Source of the DNA: Helicostylum pulchrum
Taxonomy: Eukaryota; Mucoromycota; Mucoromycetes; Mucorales; Mucoraceae
Reading direction: 5' to 3'
DNA length: 64,000 nt
Assembly (NCBI GenBank): GCA_025677825.1
Contig: JAIXMO010000002.1
Location: 558,001-622,000, forward strand
Shown here: piece by piece, positions 11,280 through 24,521 of the stretch
Position numbering within the stretch: position 1 is the stretch's first letter
How the letters are laid out: each line of letters opens with the position of its first letter
Notes under the pieces: generated by a model
The model's input: the letters and a program-made list of their open reading frames with translations, nothing else
Database searches by the model: none
Told to the model about the DNA's origin: nothing
Program-made: the position numbers and the translations under genes

Positions 11280-12385
11280 ACATTGTTAAGATCTTCAATA
11301 CGACCAGTAATTTGTATAAGAGATTCACGACGCTTATCAGCAGAGTCATCAATAGAATATAAGGTACCACCTAAACTTTCAGATACCTTTTTGATCTTTG
11401 AAATGATTTCGTTACCATGAGCGAAGATACAAAAGACGTTTTTGTCAACTACACCGTCAGTGTCGGGATCTATAATGGGTTCATCAATCTCAGCAGATCT
11501 CAAGTACAAGTTACCACGAAGAGAACGCCAAAGAACACGTTCAAAGGTTTGCATACGAGCACGGGGAATAACACCAGTAACATAACCAAGGTGCATAGTA
11601 TCCAAATCATGGTTTACTTGTTCAACATCATTTTCCAAAAGTGGTGCAGAATCATCTTGTTCGTCAAGTGATTGACGAATTGTATCTTGTCTGTGTTTAG
11701 CCTATTTTTTTTTATATATGTATATTAATATTTGTTTCCTATTGCTGTTGCTATATATATTTACCTCATCAAAGAAAGAAGAAGACTCTCTCAAGACATG
11801 ACGTAACTCAGTCAATTGAAGGTAACGACGTTGAAGAGACTCATGAGAGGAAGTCATTTGACTAACACGTCCTTCATATTCCTTCAAGTTTTCTTCGAGA
11901 TCATCTACTTCTTGTGCAGAACGAGCGCGAGAGCGATAAGCAGCTGGAGTTAAAGGACGAATCTGGATGTCAGTTTTAACAAGTTGACTTTGGAGGAAAC
12001 CTACACATACATTTTTTTAAAAAAAAAAATATCAATAAAACAAGGGGAAAAACAATAAATAAAACGCGAGAATAATTTAAGTACGTACGGCATTGACGTT
12101 CCATCTCATCAAGTCTTCTAATTTCCGAAACAAATGAACGTTGGAAAGCATTTACTTCGGGATTAAGCTACAAACAAAACAAAAAAAAAAGGAGGGAACT
12201 GAAGTCAGTTTCAGGTTGTACTTTTATATATATAACTAGTGTGTTTCGTTTTTTTTTTTTACATCTCTAAATTGAACTTTGCCAAGTTCACCCAACTCTG
12301 CAACACATGGTTGAGCAACTTCAGCAGGGATGTACAATTGAATAAGTGACATCTCCTCCGAACGGAAGAGTGTGCTTGGTGCCAT
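9441..12385 (-). CDS. VPH1: V-type proton ATPase subunit a (Vph1/Stv1-like), 828 aa
   Basis: Seven exons in consistent phase: 12263-12385, 12089-12167, 11765-12000, 11282-11701, 10985-11197, 9881-10926 and 9441-9810. The length matches yeast Vph1 (about 840). The N-terminal cytoplasmic half begins with [14 protein letters not shown] and carries long coiled-coil stretches. The C-terminal half is the multi-spanning Vo domain. [18 protein letters not shown] holds the buried Arg required for proton translocation in the family. An acidic loop (DDEEEEE) precedes it. The subunit forms the proton half-channels of the vacuolar/endosomal V-ATPase next to the c-ring. The last intron uses the donor GTATAC at 9880 rather than the nearer GTAACG, because only the former keeps the frame into [12 protein letters not shown]. 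Vacuole versus Golgi isoform cannot be told. Confidence 0.95.
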
Positions 12386-13582
12386 TTTATTTTGTTTCTA
12401 AAGATAAAAATAAATAAAAGAAATACGGAAAAAGGAACCTCTTTTTTTTCTTTTTTCTTACTGTGGTAACGGACCTTAATATGACGTCTACGATAATCTA
12501 AAAAAAAACGGTGCACCTAGTCTAATGGAAAAAGTTACTTATTCTGTGTAAGCGTCTATCTCTATGCTTTTCTTTAGCTCTGTTATCTTGACAAGATCAA
12601 GAGAGTACTCTATTTTATTATTGTTTTTTTCGGAAAAGTAAGAAAGGTCATGAAAATAGTGTAAAAACTCTGAATAAGGGGTTTGTTTTTATTGGAAATG
12701 CACAAATGATGTTGCACAAAATGATCTTTTTACCTTTAATGTACTATCCCATAAAAAAAACGTACCGTAAAATAGTGCTACACGCGTCCACAACGTATTG
12801 ATTCACTAAACAATATAAATATACGCTTGCCCTAAGAAAGGCTATGTCTTGTTTCGCTTATGCAAAGCTTGTCAGTATTTTTATACTATTTGATAGGAAT
12901 TCCGTCCGGACTGAGTGGTTCAAGAGTGGCAAAAAAATTGTCAGTACGAATACCGGCTATCATAACCTCTGTAGTATAAATTACGCATACACTAAACCAA
13001 GGTATAACTACATAGTATTTAGATTAAATGCACCGAATCCGGATAGGTAAATCTCTGTTTATATTAATGATAAACGAGACTTGCTTCATTTGCCTAAATA
13101 CGGCAAGACATTTTCTTATGCATTACAGATGTAAATGCACTGTTTTACCCAGTTCTAATCAGCTTGTCCGAACAGGTAAAGCAATTTTATCTTTTTCGGA
13201 GATTGAAGACATTACTGGAGCTTTCATGCCGAAAGAAATACTCTGGTTTGAATGTTGCTTGAATAAATTTACGAGTACGAGTAAAGAAAATAAGATGTGT
13301 TATTGAACTGTTGAATTTAGTGTATACTAGAGCTAAATAAATATGTAAAAAATACAAGTCGTTCCTGTAACTGTATACCTGTTTTCAAAAGGCACAAAAC
13401 TGACTTTAGAAATGGAGTGAAATATAACCAATTCCACTGTGTTACTTTTTAAACAAGAAATATTTTAATCATGCGGGTCAATTTAGCTCTCTATAAAGTT
13501 GTCTTCTGACTACACATTTATTTTCACCCTTTTTTTGTTTTGTTTATTTACTCTTTTCTCACTCTTTAATACCCTCTTCCAA
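12386..13582. other. Divergent intergenic region, V-ATPase a / ATG2
   Basis: 1.2 kb between two divergently transcribed genes, so it should contain both promoters. Small ORFs at about 12844-13306 have no recognisable domain and weak coding character. A TGACGTC element occurs near 12481, about 100 bp upstream of the V-ATPase start. Confidence 0.5.
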
Positions 13583-16500
13583 ATGAAAGCATGGAACTAT
13601 ATATCGGGATTGACTAACTTTTCGTTACCAAACAATATACAAAAGCGACTATACAAGTTTCTTTTGAGAAAAGCTATAGGTCAATTCCTTGAAAAGGAAC
13701 TAGATCTCGAAAACTTTGACATTGGAATAATGAATGGTTCTGTCGAATTAAGAGATTTAGACTTGAATTTAAACGTAAAATTATACTACTATTACAACCT
13801 GTTTTTTTTATCCCTTCTAATTTTTTTTTATACTGTAGACCTTGAACAAATTATTAAACGATACACCTTTTGTGTTGGAAGAAGGAAGAGTGGGTTGTAT
13901 TCATGCTTCTATACCATGGACAACTTTATGGAGTGGAGATATTTCTCTCAAGATTCAAGGATTACACTTGGCATTAAGACCAGTAAAGAACAAGCCTAAA
14001 ACCAACGGTATTTTTTTTTATATGCAGTACATATAAATTACACTCTATTAACAAAAAGCTTTTTATTATATAGATACAAGTCCACCTACACCTACTTTCG
14101 AAGAACCTATACTGTCATCTTCTTTACATTTCGCAGATGACTTTTTGAAATCAGAAATAGAACCAGATCAAACACAAGAATTACATGAGTCCATTCAAAA
14201 ATCGTTTCATACTAGTACCGAAGACGTGGATATGGAAGGACTTCAAGTGTTGACCAAAGTAATTGATAAGATGTTGGCCAAAATCAAGGTAGACATTATC
14301 GATACATTGATACGCATCAGTCATAAATCAGCTGTCCCTTTAGTATCTGGTGACAACAGTGAAAGGGAATATCATATTGATATATGTATACCCAGAGTTT
14401 CCTACTATGATGAAACACCGGAATTCAGTAACTCAACGGAACAACAAGATATGTCTGAAAGTTCAATCTTGTTACCCGCCAATGAAACAATCAAATGTAT
14501 TGCATTTACTTCGCCAGAGGTTTGGCTCAATTCTTCAACTAGTATGTATTCATTACACAGTCAAAGTGAAACTACAATCAATCAGGATATAGAAGAATCC
14601 TTATCTCAAACGGAGTTCTTTGATACAAATTCATCTATATTCAGTAATATTGATTCTAGTGGCTCGATTACCCCAAAAGCCTCTCAACCTTACAAAGCAC
14701 TTTTATTTACAACCATGAATGAGAGAAATCATATACGTCTTAAACTAAGACCTTCGCTTGACGATACTTCGTCATTACCAATTAAACAAGTCGATTTCTT
14801 ATTAACCCACATGCGTGCCACCATAACCCCGTTGCAAGTCGCATTTTTTATGGATTTAATGGATTCAATGTCCTTTGAAAAAACTGACGATGTAATGGAT
14901 AAACCTATTATCAATGCTACGGATACGTTATTAGATGATTTAAATTCTTTCCAACCAAAGTATAGTCCGTTTATGGCTGAGAATCATGTACAACAGCAAC
15001 ATCCTGACAGAAAGATTAAAATTAGCTTGCCATTAATTGAATTATTTATATTGAGTGATGACCAACATGTCACTGACTGGAAAAGACCCTTTGATAATAG
15101 AAGTCATATCAAGTTTGCTATAGAACAAGTTCAAATGCGTATTCAACAATTTTCGCGAGGAAATACTACTCTGGGTGCAAAGATATCAAATATTATTTTA
15201 GCAGAGTGGATTAAAAAACCAAAAGGATCAAAGAAATTAGTGGATAGAACAAGGACTCAATACGAAACGTATAATCCAATCTTATTATTTGATAGTAAAA
15301 TTAAATCGTATTATCGAGATGACGAATTATTTCCTACGTACGATCTAAGACAACCCATCAGAGATGAACAATCTTCAGAGGTAATACGAGTTAAATTTGA
15401 AAGGAAACAATCACATGAAAAGAGTCGTTTTATCGAAGGTAAACAAAAAACGGGTGATTTTTAAGTACAAGTGAATTTACCTATTATATACATGTATATT
15501 TTTTTTTTTTTGCTAGTTCCGTTTGATCAAGATACTTTAGTTGACATTCAACCATTCAAATTGCAAATTGATCCTCGTATCATTGATAGATTTGATAACT
15601 TTTTTTATGCGATAAATGATTTAAATAGACGAAAAGAAGAAGAACGACAACAATTTTCGTACAAAACATCTCGTTATGAAAGGAGACCTTCGGTATTTGA
15701 TGATTTAAAATCACAAGAAAATCCAGTTAATCAAAAAGTACGTGTACATTGTGCATTTATTCGAGTTTTATTATTTGTGCCAGACATGAGTCGAACAAGT
15801 ACCAGAACTGAATTTAATGATCGATTTCATAAAAGTCAATTAAGTATCGATATCAAGAAACTAGTTGCCACTTGGTCAAATACAGATCAACCTGTTCTAG
15901 CTGAAAAATTCATCGCCAAAGATAAAAATCCTACCAAAATTAATCTCGAATTGAACTATGTCAATGTATTTCTTCAACAAGGTAAACTACATATCTATAC
16001 ATATATTGTAACTTGTATATCTTTTTTTTAAAAAAAAAAAATGTATTATATTAGATCATTCTGCTGAAACTTGGTTTACTGCTAAAACAACGCAAGGAAA
16101 AAAAGTGTTTTCAGAAGGTGCATTATGTCCTACAGTTGAAATAACGATACAAGACTCTAGTAAATCAGGTCCAAATGCTTCTGCCAGAAGATCAACATAT
16201 TTTGGATCAGGAACAGATATACCTTCAAACTTGTTTGATTTTTTAAATAGGAATGAAAACTTTGATGCTGAGCAAAAACTACATATACCTATGGAAGATC
16301 AATCCGAATCTGCCATGATATTTAAACAAGACACAATTGAGAATTCGGTAAGCATCCCCTTCCCTTTCTTTATTCTTAAAAGTTATATATATCTTACGCC
16401 ACTTTTTTTTTAAAAAAAAAAAAGATGTTTGTAATTAATTGTCACTTACCACAAACACATATGCACCTTACAAAATCTATTTGGGATAGAGTTCAAATTA

Positions 16501-19500
16501 TTCAAAACGATTTGTTATTATGGCAACCCAAGTTTCTTTTAAAACAACGACAGATGGAAGACCTTTCTTCTTCTATACACTCTTCTTCCATGATGAGTCA
16601 AAGTTATGAAAGATTAGCTTATTACCCGCAACACGATCAGCAAACTACTATAAAAAAAACTTTACTTTCAATTGTAGCCGTGCTCAGTACCGGCGTATGG
16701 GATATTCACACATCAGATATCAATAATTACCGTTTAAGGTTTTCTGAATTTCGATATTTTGCTGCAATGAAACATTTGGAACAAAATGAAAACATGACTA
16801 CGCTCGATATAGAAGAATTAGACTTGACAGATGTCTCCAATCCATCTAAGCCCGTCTCATTAATCTATAAAACTTTACCCAAGACAGTAAATGTAAGTAA
16901 TATATATATTTATATTTATATCACCGTTTTTCTAACTAGAGATTATACAAAAGCCTAAAAAAGATACATCCATGGTCTCTTTATTCTCAAGATTGACTTC
17001 TTACCCGGAAACTAACCGTATTGAAAAGATAACCAGTATTGTCGCGTGCAATATATGCTGGAAAGCAACTCTTAATATTGATTTTATTGACCACCTTATG
17101 GATTTCCAAAAAGTGCCTCAAGAAATGGTTTTTATTGATCCACCTACACAGTACATAAAAATATTCGCTCATGTTTTAGAGACTTCAATTGATTATAAAC
17201 CAACTCAAAGTCCCTCGCGTGCTGTTATTGTTCTTGATGGAGTGCAAGTGATTACCAATATTTTAGCAGGCCAATCATTTATTGATATCAAGACATGTAT
17301 TCAATCGATAGAACTAGGTTTAATAGATGATGTAAACGACTTGACAAGTTATGATGGTCTAAAAGGAAAGACAAGTGATGCTCGTAAATACTGGTCTGCG
17401 CTGGGTTTTGTCAATCTAGTGTCGTTATTAAATGTAGAACTTCAAGTAAAGTTAAAATTAAATGAACATGCTATGGGTCCTCAAGCAGACGTTTCCATTG
17501 TCAGTACCGATATTTGTATAGGTTCCAATACAGATTCCTTCCATACACTTTTAAATTTTATTACCTTCTGTACCAACCAAGGGAATACTGCTGAAGCTGT
17601 TCCGGAAAAAAAGAAGAAAAAAAAGAAGGAATCTTATCGCCCTCATCAAATTAATACCAAGGCAGGTAATGATTTATTATCAAGTTTAGATGAAAATGCG
17701 TTTCGAACATCGCCTACTAGTTCAAAGATATCACCTCCTACCTTAATTGAAGCACCAGAGATGGAAGAATTTAGTTACGTAGAAGAGTTTTATAAAGTTG
17801 GTAGTGAACCTGTTTCTTCCTCCATCTTTATTAATCATGCTAAACCACCTACTAAACCACGTCGTAAACATCGGGTTCGTTCTGCAGAAGATATTATTCG
17901 GGTCTTGGTATCTCCTGATGAAGAAGAAGCTGAACAGTTTCAGTTAGTGGATGATTACTTTGGTATTGAGAAAAAAGTAAATGAGCCTAAATCAACGGTT
18001 GATGTTAACAAGGCTGTGTTATCACTTCGTGTCAGTAATATAAACTTGGTTTGGAAACTGTATGATGGTTATACATGGGACTATATTCGATCCGATATGG
18101 CTGCTAAAAGTCAAGATGGTTTTGGACAAGAAGAAAAGAAAGATCATGATGCTCATATTGAAATCAAATTAGATTGTGTCTCTATCGATTTTGATTTGAT
18201 GCCGCCTAAAGACAATACAGCGCTTTATTTCCACTTGAAAATAAAAGATGTGGAAATTATTGATAATATAAAGACATCTAACTGGAAAAAGTTTTTAGGC
18301 TATATGAGACCGCCTGTAAAAGAAAAGCCAAGAGAATTAGATGCGTGTATGGTAGATTTGGAATTGATTAGTCTAAGACCTGTATTGGATGATCCTCAAC
18401 AAGAATTTAGATTGAAAGCAAAGATATTACCGATACGTTTATATGTTGATCATGACGCCTTGAACTTTTTAGTCAAATATTTTACTTTTGAAAAATCTTT
18501 TTTGAGGTCGACAGATGCTGCCAATCAATCTATTAATAAGAATAATCAATTTAATAAACAAGATGAAGGAGAAGAAGAAGATGATGATGATAAAGAAATG
18601 GGCATGTTTTTCCGTAAGTCAGTCTTTTTTTTTGCTACCGCTAAATGTACTCATATAACTTTTTATTATTATTATAGAATATGTTGATATTTATCCAATT
18701 ACGCTAAAAGTAGATTATAAACCTAAATATATCAACTACGGTAATATCAAAGAAGGACAATTTGCAGAACTAGTAAATCTTTTCCATCTGGATGGAGCCG
18801 AAATGAATTTAACACACGTAAAACTGACTGGTATCAAGGGTATGGACGGATTATTAGAGCGATTAGGACAAGAATGGTTACCGCATATTAAAAACACACA
18901 AGTAACCAGTATGGTGTCTGGCGTCTCACCTATTCGATCCATTGTTAATTTAAGTACAGGCGTGGCCGATTTAGTTCTTTTACCTATTCAACAGTATCGT
19001 AAAGACGGTCGACTTATCAAAGGAATTCAAAAGGGTACCTCTTCTTTTGCTAGAGCAACAGCAATTGAAGCCATTAAATTAAGTTCTAGAGTAGCAACAG
19101 GAACACAAGTGATACTAGAGCATGCCGATGGATTCTTTTCGCCTTCTGCTACCGATACGACAACGCAATCGTTACAAGATCAACATTTTGTATACACAGA
19201 TATATATGGTGTAGATATTCCTAGTGACGATATGATAATAGAAGACGAAGAAGCTAGACGATCTAGAAGACCCTCCATTAGTCATAGTCCGTCAGATATC
19301 TCGGAAGGAATTCAATTTGCGTATCAAAACTTGAGTTCCGCTGCACAAACTATCTTTGCTGTACCTACAGAAGAAGACGAGGATTATCCTAAAAGTACAA
19401 GTTCAACTACAAAATCAGTTATTCGAGCGGTTCCTGTTGCTGTCATTAAACCAATGATTGGTTTAACAGGCGCGTTTCAAAGTATCTTGACTGGTTTAAG

Positions 19501-19629
19501 AAACTCAATTGATCCTGTTATGAGACTCCAAAGTGAAGATGTAAGTGGGAACTTTTTTTTTATGGGTATTTTTTTTTATTTCTTTATTAATTGAATTATT
19601 AAATATAGAAATACAAGAAGAGAAAATAA
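13583..19629 (+). CDS. ATG2: Autophagy-related protein 2 (lipid transfer), ~1835 aa
   Basis: Nine exons: 13583-13774, 13839-14007, 14074-15438, 15517-15981, 16055-16347, 16425-16892, 16942-18613, 18678-19540 and 19609-19629. All phases close except that the start of exon 7 is chosen to keep frame. The chorein-type N-terminus is clear (LYKFLLRKAIGQFLEKELDL, then VELRDLDLNLN and RVGCIHASIPWTTLWSGD), as is the C-terminal ATG2 region (LTGIKGMDGLLERLGQEWLP, GVADLVLLPIQQYRKDGR). ATG2 forms a rod that moves phospholipids from ER to the growing phagophore, together with Atg9 and Atg18. Exon 7 has a lysine tract (KKKKKKK) and exon 8 Ser/acidic insertions, probably disordered loops. The last exon adds only KYKKRK, so alternative 3' ends are possible. 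Confidence 0.9.
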
Positions 19630-20452
19630 ATAAATAAAAATTGACAAAAAAATTAGTGGATATCCAAAGCAAAATAAATAAATGAGAAGCCCTCCTTTTT
19701 TTAATCATAGAAATGAGAAGCTGCATATTAAAAAACTTAGAAGCTTATAAACAAGTGATAATCTGTAAGAACTCGCATCTTCATATACAAATTAGCGACA
19801 GAAATGTATTATATGTATACAGCAAATGGTAACCTTTATGAACAATATTTATTTAAGGAATAGATAAATTGATGTAATAATGATACGCTTGGTATATATG
19901 AAGGCAAGGTGAATTCATAGAGATACCAGGTTATTTGGTATGGCTGGGATTGACAATTCCTTTCTTCGAGGAGGAACCCGAGTTCCTCGTTTCCAAGAAG
20001 ATTTAGGTACTTTTATAGGTACATCCTTGATACATTTGCTGTATTTACTACCTTTAACTGAAGATGTTCTTGGAGGTATGGGTAGACTTGAGATAATCAA
20101 ATTCATTATTAAGTTTAGTGGCTTTATCTCGGAAACATAGCAGTTGAACGATGGTATGGAAATAGTTATGGAAATTTTTGAGACGATTATCGACATGAAC
20201 ATGGTGAACTTCGTTACCGTACAGTAAAAAGCACGTTAGAAAAGTTACGAAAAAAAAAAGGTAATTAATGCTTAACGAAGGCAAACGACAGCTGCATATC
20301 AACTCCATTGTATTATGCATTTGCAAGAATGGCTGTTTCGAATAAGCCTCAATAATCAAATAAATTTTTTTGTTAGAAGACTATAAATATAATAAACTAA
20401 TTCTTCGTTATCAATTTTTCCCTTTGTTTTCTTTGAATAACATATCTTTTAA
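19630..20452. other. Gene-poor stretch with decayed coding traces
   Basis: AT-rich. Short overlapping ORFs on both strands around 19915-20360 (for example ERWYGNSYGN and DDYRHEHGELRYRTVKS in one plus frame) suggest an old, unidentifiable coding remnant. Nothing is intact. Confidence 0.35.
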
Positions 20453-20629
20453 ATGAACAACTCTGAACCATCCTCATCGTCTTCTTCAAATAGCCGAGCA
20501 AACGCTATCACAGATGCAGACTATGAAAATGATATCAGCGATAATGTAGATATGCGTCGTAACAGTCGACTTATCATAGCCGAAAATAAATCATTTCGCC
20601 CTGCCGCATATTCTGCAAAGCATTTTTAG
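20453..20629 (+). CDS. Possible 58-aa Ser-rich micro-ORF
   Basis: ATG at 20453, stop at 20629, 58 residues, too small for many gene finders. The N-terminus is a serine run (MNNSEPSSSSSSNSRAN) followed by acidic and basic stretches. An AT-rich upstream region contains CTATAAATATA about 70 bp before the ATG. No domain, signal peptide or membrane segment. It may be the first exon of a decayed family gene rather than a gene in its own right. Confidence 0.3.
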   Translation: MNNSEPSSSSSSNSRANAITDADYENDISDNVDMRRNSRLIIAENKSFRPAAYSAKHF

Positions 20630-20859
20630 ATGCATAACTACATGGTTGCTAAATATATCTGTTTTTTGTACTAGCATTGGTGCCAATAAATTAAGAAGCT
20701 CGATGATGGTACATGACCACACCTTACTTTGAGCTGAGAACAGCCTCTAAATAAGAATATCAATCTGATTTCGCAACAATTATGAATTTTAAGGCTTAAC
20801 AAACACGTAATATATTCTCATTAATAAAAAAAGTGGTATAGCTAATGAACTGTTTTTAT

Positions 20860-22488
20860 TTACTTTCGTACTTCTGTGTTAAAGGATGATTTCATCCACT
20901 TCTTAATATCTTCATTCATTGCCCTATTTCTTCCTTTATACTTGGCTTCAAAGCCAACAAATTTATCCTAAAAGAGTCAAAACAATGCTAATACAAGTTT
21001 TATATATTGTTTTGTCAGTATATAACGTACCTTGACAAAGCCAAGAGCCTCAACAATGACCGGAATGTTCATTAACTCAGATTCATTACTCACTAAGGAT
21101 AAACGCTTGACAATGTATGTTTACTGGATCTGTCATTGATTTGATCATAACCAACATATAAATGTCATCTGCCCTTAAATTCATCTCGAAAAGAGAGCAA
21201 GCAAACCCTAAGTACGGAAAATAGATTTTGAGTAAGTGGGTATACAATCGAATTATGGTAGAGCTGGTATTTACCCTCACAAAGCAATCCCAAAGCTACA
21301 GGATCTTTTATCCCCAACACCAGTTGTCGGTCATAGGATGATTTGACAGTCTTAAGCAGCTTGGTAAAATCATCTTCGGGTTGGTACTTACTTTCTAGGG
21401 TTGGTCGCTTTACTTCAATATAGAAAGAGTATACTTCTCTTTTTCTATCCTTTAAACCGAGCATAAACTCTGGTTTATTAGTTCAACCTTCTTCTGCTGC
21501 ATCGATCCTAATAAAAACATATTAGATTTATTATAGTAACTATGCCAGTCCTTTTTTACTGATAATTACATTGTGAATATTGTGCCTTCTTTGGCAAACT
21601 CGATGAATATAACGTTTAGGAATGGCCATAGATGTCTCATTATAAAGATAGCTTCTGAATTCATATTTGCCATTACCTGCTTGGAAACAAATCTCTTTCC
21701 TATTTGTAATACATATTCATCCAAGTTTGATTTGGCCACAAATGATGCCTCCTCCTCCTCCTTTTATTAACAGTTTGTATACTAAATTTACGATTAATCC
21801 GAGTAATATTTTTATAATGACTATATCTTTTTAACTTACATCAATTAAAGCTTTACAATATACGACTGCATCGGACAATACTTTAGGTACTTTTACGTCT
21901 TTGTAAGCCTCTTTAATAATTATAGACCTAATGTGGTCATTGAAACGGGAGATGATAGATTGTTTGCTGTCCCTTTTGTTTACCGGAAAAACAAACGACA
22001 GGCCGCTATACAGTTATTTTGAGTATACCATCGGCTTTTTTATAAAAGAATCTACATAACTTACAGGATACTCATTCTACTAATACTTGAACCAGATTCT
22101 GCAGCAGAAATACACCTTTTGCGAAACTTTACAAGGTATGAAGAAATGTCGGTGTCGTCAAGTATGAACTATGTAACATGGAAATTTCGTCTTAAGTAGA
22201 ATGTAATTGTAACTCTATTTATACTAACGGGGTTGGTCCCTTCCTATACTTTTTGGCCTTCGCCATTCAAGTAGGTCACTTTTTTCCTCCTCTTAAGCTC
22301 AACATCAGATAATGAAGAGTCTGAGTCATTAGGTCCTACATGAAAATAATTAGTTTTCATATATCAAGTCAACCGTATTATTATTTTCATACGTTGACGT
22401 TCTTGCTTTACATGTTGAGTGTTGTATGAGACATAAATATTTTTTAGCGTTGAAGTTATTATTATTCGTGGGCGCAGACATACCGAAG
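20860..22488 (-). pseudogene. Decayed multi-exon gene of unknown family (left outward gene)
   Basis: It starts at ATG 22488 (MSAPTNNNNFNAKKYL). After a GTATGA...ATGTAG intron it continues NDSDSSLSDVELKRRKKVTY and TYLNGEGQKV. Further segments follow through short introns: DISSYLVKFRKRC, FVFPVNKRDSKQSI, IIKEAYKDVKVPKVLSDAVVY, ASFVAKSNLDEYVLQIGKRF, YDRQLVLGIKDPVALGLLCE, DDIYMLVMIKSMTDPVN and a last exon DKFVGFEAKYKGRN ending at 20860. An early stop after GEGQKV and a frame change near 21115-21125 break the protein. Related sequences recur, as I recall, in Rhizopus-type genomes with no known function. The C-terminal theme also resembles part of the right outward gene. The start lies only 14 bp from the left repeat arm. 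Confidence 0.5.
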
Positions 22489-22501
22489 TAAAGAAATATG
22501 G

Positions 22502-22760
22502 AAAAATTAATAAAACAGGAGGAATAAGATTAAAGGTGTGATAAAAGGGATTGCAAACTCTCGTTTGTTATTTATACTAATTTTAATAGTGGCCACACTA
22601 TTGTGATTGATTGTTACAATTAATCACTTTTATAGACTGAAGATCTTGCTTTACTAGATCCAGTGTTATTTTACTTATGTTATGTTTTATAATCGATGAA
22701 CCATCGATTATATTAATTATATTTATTTTTTGTGGTGATTTCACCACATTACATAATCTT
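22502..22760 (-). repeat. Long inverted repeat, left arm
   Basis: About 260 bp that reappear inverted at 26048-26645. Landmarks in order: AAAAATTAATAAAACAGGAG, GATTGCAAACTCTCGTTTGT, GGATCTAG (as CTAGATCC), ATCGATGAACCATCGAT, and the palindrome TGTGGTGATTTCACCACA at the inner end. Compared with the right arm it lacks about 40 bp and a ~300-bp inner block. It may be a solo-LTR-like remnant or one arm of a larger structure; the palindromic inner edge fits either view. Confidence 0.7.
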
Positions 22761-23374
22761 CGACTGCCTTATTCTAAGTAATAATCTGCCTGGGAAAAAC
22801 TCCAAGATATAATTTATAATCAACTGTATCAGAGCCTATCATTATATGACATTACAATGAATAGTCGTTCCCAGGACAATGTACTACCAACGTTGAATAA
22901 TAGATGTGTGGGTTCTACCAATAGTGAGAGATTATACAGTTATCCAGAATGTGGGAAATCACTCTGAGCCCTCTCATTGGCTGGCGAACCTTTATATAGA
23001 TATTCACAGTATACCAGAAGTACTGTCGTATGGACCCTGTCACCTAGCCAACTTGACGTTATGAGGCCACCTTTATTTTTGCTTATATTCCAATTTACTA
23101 CAATTTAACCTGTGGGATTTATCTTACATTAATTTTTGCCTTTCTTTATTTAAATCAAGTCCCACCTCTACGAGTATGTGTGGCCACCAAGTGGTTGATA
23201 AAACATAATTTACCATTTACTTTTCGCAAGCCCCAAATTTCATAGGCTCGGCTTATAACTGTAGGTTTATTCGATTTTTCATATTGTGTCAGTGTGTTGA
23301 CAAGTACATTATTTTTCTTTATTTTTGGCTATTTATAATAACAGCGTGTAATAAAATAGCATCATACTAGAATT
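22761..23374. other. Spacer with a possible LINE 3'-tail remnant
   Basis: No intact ORF. A stretch near 23160-23225 (CCCACCTCTACGAG, TGTGTGGCC, then AT-rich) resembles the 3' end of the LINE fragment at 27755-27810 (CTACCTCTCGGAGATGTGTG), hinting at a second, older LINE tail. The similarity was judged by eye and is short. Confidence 0.35.
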
Positions 23375-24435
23375 TTATTGCTTCTTCTTTTCGTATTTAG
23401 CGAACGCCGCCCTAAGGCTGTTGGAGTTTTTATAGCACCATTTAAGCTTTTCTCTTCCTTCCAGCAAGCAGAGCTCCCAACTCATCGTCTTACCCTCTTC
23501 AGTTCTATCTTCTTTGAACTTCTCGATGAATTTCATTCTTTCTTTGTAATCAGAAGTTGTTGCTTGTTCGCCATTATCTGCTCTCTGATATTTGTAACGG
23601 TCAATATCTTGACACTCCTGAATGTCATCCTCCGTAATGAGCTCATCTGATTTTCTTTTTTCTCTGTTATATTCAGCGAAATTTGATACATATTCTATTA
23701 TGCTGCTTCTCGATGTATTGTCGTCTTTCAAAAGACTTAGTATATTTTTATACTGCGCGTAATAGACATCGTTCGGTTGCTTTAGTTCATTCTCACATTT
23801 AATATCTTGATCCAGAATCTTTGTGTAGATATCGAGGGATATAAGTAACAACCATTTCTATAATCAGATATGTTGTTGTGATTACTCTATAATCAGTATG
23901 TTCATCTATAAAAGGATTATGTATCGTCTATACTCTCTTTTAGCTTATAATCATGTCATGTTTAACTTACCTTATTATTATTCCCTAAGGTCTATATAAA
24001 GGGCTTGTATTTTCTTAAATAAAACGACATACCTTTTTTTAGTCTGATAATCTTTTAGTTATTTTTCTTTTTATTTTTCTTTTTTTGATATTTATTATTT
24101 AAATATCACACCTGGACTGATTCGATGCATACAATTAAAATGGTTGGGATGGTACCAAATCTATTGCTCGCCTGAAGACAATATGCTATAGCCCTTTCCA
24201 TGAACCTCTTGTCCACAGTACGTTGGAACTCGATGACAATTGTGGGGCCTGTGTCAGCTGATTTAGGAACAAGAACAACATCACTGCGCGTTCCATTTGG
24301 CCATTCACAAGATTCAGGAATATATTCATCGGTTATATCTAATATAGCTTTAGTAATGATATTCAATATAAAAGGTTGTCTTGTTATTTCTTTAGAAATG
24401 AGGTCGGTTCCTGGTCTGAACGACTTTGATAACAT
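23375..24435 (-). pseudogene. Split gene with PD-(D/E)XK-like core, internally deleted
   Basis: Two coding blocks on one strand. The N-terminal block (24106-24435) reads MLSKSFRPGTDLISKEITRQ, then RSDVVLVPKS and TIVIEFQRTVDKRFMERAIAYC. The spaced D...ExQ with following R and Y is reminiscent of the PD-(D/E)XK nuclease fold seen in Rpn/PDDEXK-type transposon-linked proteins. The C-terminal block (23375-23851) starts at ISLDIYTKILDQDIKCENEL and is highly charged, ending in basic residues. About 250 bp of non-coding sequence lies where related Mucorales proteins, as I recall them, have another domain-sized segment, so an internal deletion is likely. The nuclease assignment is inference from one motif. 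Function is lost or reduced. Confidence 0.45.
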
Positions 24436-24463
24436 TATAAGATAGAGAAATTAGAGTATAGTT

Positions 24464-24500
24464 GAGGGTTACGGGTTACGGGTTACGAGTTACGGATTAC
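24464..24500 (+). repeat. (GGGTTAC)n heptamer tract, short
   Basis: About five heptamer units with decay at the 3' end (GGGTTAC GGGTTAC GGGTTAC, then GAGTTAC, GGATTAC). It lies 22 bp from the 3' end of the Myb/SANT-like gene. The same motif in the same orientation flanks the other side at 25691-25756. Confidence 0.8.
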
Positions 24501-24521
24501 TGATAATAGTTTACATAATAT

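Noticed and set aside
12844..13306. Small ORFs between the V-ATPase and ATG2 genes
   Set aside because: No domain, no consistent splicing and AT-driven composition; they fit a divergent promoter region.
18540..18660. Acidic/AT stretch in ATG2 as a frameshift
   Set aside because: It is explained by a GTAAGT donor at 18614 and a TATAG acceptor at 18677 that restore frame.
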